NCBI GenBank assembly: GCA_019188255.1
Contig: JAETXT010000006.1
Location: 5,332,001 to 5,396,000 of the forward strand
Direction: 5' to 3'
Source of the DNA: Verticillium longisporum
Taxonomy: Eukaryota > Ascomycota > Sordariomycetes > Glomerellales > Plectosphaerellaceae
Length of the DNA stretch: 64,000 nucleotides
Numbering within the stretch: position 1 is the first letter of the stretch; the number at the start of each line of letters is the position of its first letter. Shown here one piece after another: positions 62,332 to 64,000 of this stretch. The notes under the pieces were generated by a model, which saw only the letters and a program-made list of their open reading frames with translations, was not told the DNA's origin and did not search any database. The position numbers and the translations under genes were made by a program.

Positions 62332-63374
62332 CTTGGCTTTCAAAAGGGTGATCAACTATTTTGTGATAGACTGAACTCAAGATGAGAGCCGAATGATGAG
62401 ATCGAGATGCAGACTCCGATACTGACAAAAGCCCACGACCTGGGCGCGTATTTATATCATCACCTGTAGGTCCATGTCGACTCGGTCTTGAGGACTTCGA
62501 TATGTTGAAGGATCATAGGCCTGTCAGCCCATCCAGTCTCGACTCTTGAGTACGTATTCTCTTCCACCAATCACGATAGTGCGCCAACGACCTCAGCGTC
62601 AAGACCAAGTAATTGTGGCATGAGTCTCATACGTGAGCTCTAGCGAGAGTCGTGGTCCAGCCCGACATCGAGCGGCTCCCGTCTAAGAATATGTCAGTTC
62701 GGGCGGAAGGGTTGCCCGATGAAGCTAGACGAACCAGTAGCCACGATCCTACCCGGAGTTCCTGAGCCTACGCGCCTGCACGTGAAGGTTGCAGTCAAGT
62801 CATTCCGTGCGGGTTTGTTCTCCCTCACCAATCTGGAGCTGCTGTGGCAATCTTGGCATATTTGAAAAAAATGCAAGCACGGTGATGCCAAGGCCGCTTC
62901 CTTCGCCAAGATTCAGAAAGCGATGGATACCGGGGGTCTAGTCCAAAAGAGCAGGTGATGGATGCTTAACCTTGCATTAGGCGACATGGGTGACCAATCG
63001 AGAAAAGGGTAATCACCACGCAGTGTAGACGCCTAGGGACGGAACACAATCCTTTGACAACAGGTTGTCACGCCTCATTGGATAGGTTCTTCTCGGCAGA
63101 TCGACGTCGGCTCGCTTGCATTTAGGCATACCGCCCTGGCCATCCATCGGGTCCGTCCGAGAATCCTTTGTACCGGATACCGTTTTCTCTTTCATGCGAA
63201 AAGGGCGAAATTGCATGATTTCTCCGAGTTCCCCCACGTGAGGTTTTGCGAATGAGACAATCGTGGCGAGCCTCCCATAATTTCAATATGCAGAAAGCGG
63301 CCTGGAAGAGTCGTTTCGAGACGAGCAAGATAGGCTGTACTTGAGGTGATATTCCGACTGAATTATTTCCTTTA
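62332..63374. other. Intergenic region between AA9 and GH27 genes
   Basis: About 1 kb. The left 130 nt hold the AA9 promoter. The remainder is unassigned; no repeat or coding frame recognised. Confidence 0.45.
62449..62457 (-). promoter_or_regulatory. TATA box of the AA9 gene
   Basis: ATATAAATA on the gene strand lies about 120 nt before the AA9 ATG, a normal spacing for fungal inducible genes. Confidence 0.6.
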
Positions 63375-64000
63375 CTAGCAAGAAAGCAGCAACACCTTGG
63401 TTTGGTCCTGTGCCACCTCCTGGAGGGTAATACTTTCTTTCCCAGATACCAGATCTTTATCCTCCCAAACATCTCTGACACGGACATTACCGTTTTTGCA
63501 GCCCTGGAACCCAGGGAGTTTCGACCATGGCAGCTCAATATCAGCAGTGTGGTTCACCACGTTGTAATTCAGAGCAAGCGCAACATGGTTGTACCTTTTG
63601 TACTTCACAGGTCCAGCCCAGACCTGGATTTCGTCCTCTTTGGAGAGTTCGGCTACGTAAGAGACAGCTACCCCGAGGTCATCTTGGTTGATTCCAATGA
63701 TCTCTTTCTTCAATAACACATCAAGAGAAGATCTTCTGATTGTTGTGATGTCCGCACCAATGATGAGAGGGCTTTTCAAGGCTGCCCAGAAGCTTAGGTG
63801 GGTCTGATCCTGGTGGAGTGTGAAGTTGCGGTTGACGCCGACCTCGAGCATGTCCATATCAGCTTACTCTGGGTTAGCTCTCCGTCATCCCCAGCAATCT
63901 TTCGAATAAAAGACGTACCCCAGGAGCCCTTCTTCTGGAATCCAGAGATCTCGCGCATCTTGCGGATCATGGTCAGAACACTAACCCCAGCGTAGCCAGT
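63375..64000 (-). CDS. GH27 alpha-galactosidase (C-terminal part)
   Basis: This is the 3' end of a gene continuing past the window's right edge. Exons 64000-63919 and 63862-63375 are joined over a 56-nt intron. The visible start TGYAGVSVLTMIRKMREISG leads into SWADMDMLEVG, with the conserved second catalytic Asp of GH27 spanning the intron. Then come THLSFWAALKSPLIIGADI, LLKKEIIGINQDDLGV, and a C-terminal beta-sandwich (VALALNYNVVNHTADIELPW, VRVRDVWEDKDLVSGKESI). It hydrolyses terminal alpha-galactose from galactomannan or raffinose-type sugars outside the cell. The signal peptide and first catalytic Asp are out of view. Confidence 0.9.

Noticed and set aside
1..64000. CRISPR arrays, bacterial operons or phage
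   Set aside because: Spliceosomal introns, eukaryotic tRNAs and fungal gene families throughout; no regularly spaced direct repeats with unique spacers.

Overview
The window is nuclear DNA of a filamentous ascomycete (Pezizomycotina, most likely Sordariomycetes). The genes carry short GT-AG introns of about 42-204 nt with clear donor and branch signals. Fungal-only families are present (2EXR protein, fungal Zn2Cys6 regulators, AA9 LPMO, Mtr-type neutral amino acid permease). Housekeeping proteins (Rpt2, Elp3, Ubc1, Rvs161, Dcp1, Lsc1) read as filamentous-fungal versions, and there is an intron-bearing tRNA-His. About 26 protein genes, one decayed-looking gene and two tRNAs can be supported. 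The two end genes run off the window.

Layout. 1-7 kb: end of an MFS transporter, a Zn2Cys6 regulator, and an Mtr-like amino acid permease divergent from it. 7.6-13 kb: an acidic 2EXR protein convergent with a secreted GH35 beta-galactosidase. 13.7-22.7 kb: tRNA-His, a polytopic membrane protein, a Thr-rich secreted protein, a secreted lactonase-fold protein and a BBE-type FAD oxidase, followed by 1.7 kb of AT-rich non-coding DNA. 22.7-32.5 kb: a very large proline-rich protein, mitochondrial NAD kinase, an SDR, a second Zn2Cys6 regulator and tRNA-Ile. 32.7-35.8 kb: a broken salicylate-synthase-like gene and a GH10 xylanase. 37-57 kb: mostly housekeeping genes (OCRL-type 5-phosphatase, Dcp1, Rvs161, Rpt2, Ubc1, Lsc1, Elp3, Pth1, a small NIF3/YqfO-type protein). 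57.5-64 kb: a secreted carbohydrate block with two divergent alginate-lyase-fold proteins, an AA9 LPMO and a GH27 alpha-galactosidase. With GH35 and GH10 this suggests a plant-polysaccharide-degrading lifestyle.

The most striking window-wide signal is at base level. Six genes contain about nine single-base frameshifts, each in or beside a short homopolymer and mostly one base short. Genes on the minus strand also carry several sites where one A-to-T change (coding strand) would explain a lost lysine codon (amber in RPT2 and in the FAD oxidase), a lost catalytic Asp (GGDG to GGVG in the NAD kinase) or a lost start ATG (a lyase gene). Because RPT2 is essential in yeast and a frameshift also hits UBC1, consensus error is the simplest explanation. 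Real decay of the salicylate-synthase-like gene cannot be excluded.

Other notable structures: a 481-bp MITE-like element with a strong internal inverted repeat, three islands of CCTACCTAGGTAGG-type repeats, a GC-AG intron, an exon consisting only of ATG in RPT2, and RVS161 cut into seven exons. I see no PKS, NRPS or terpene-synthase core gene, no CRISPR and no intact transposase.
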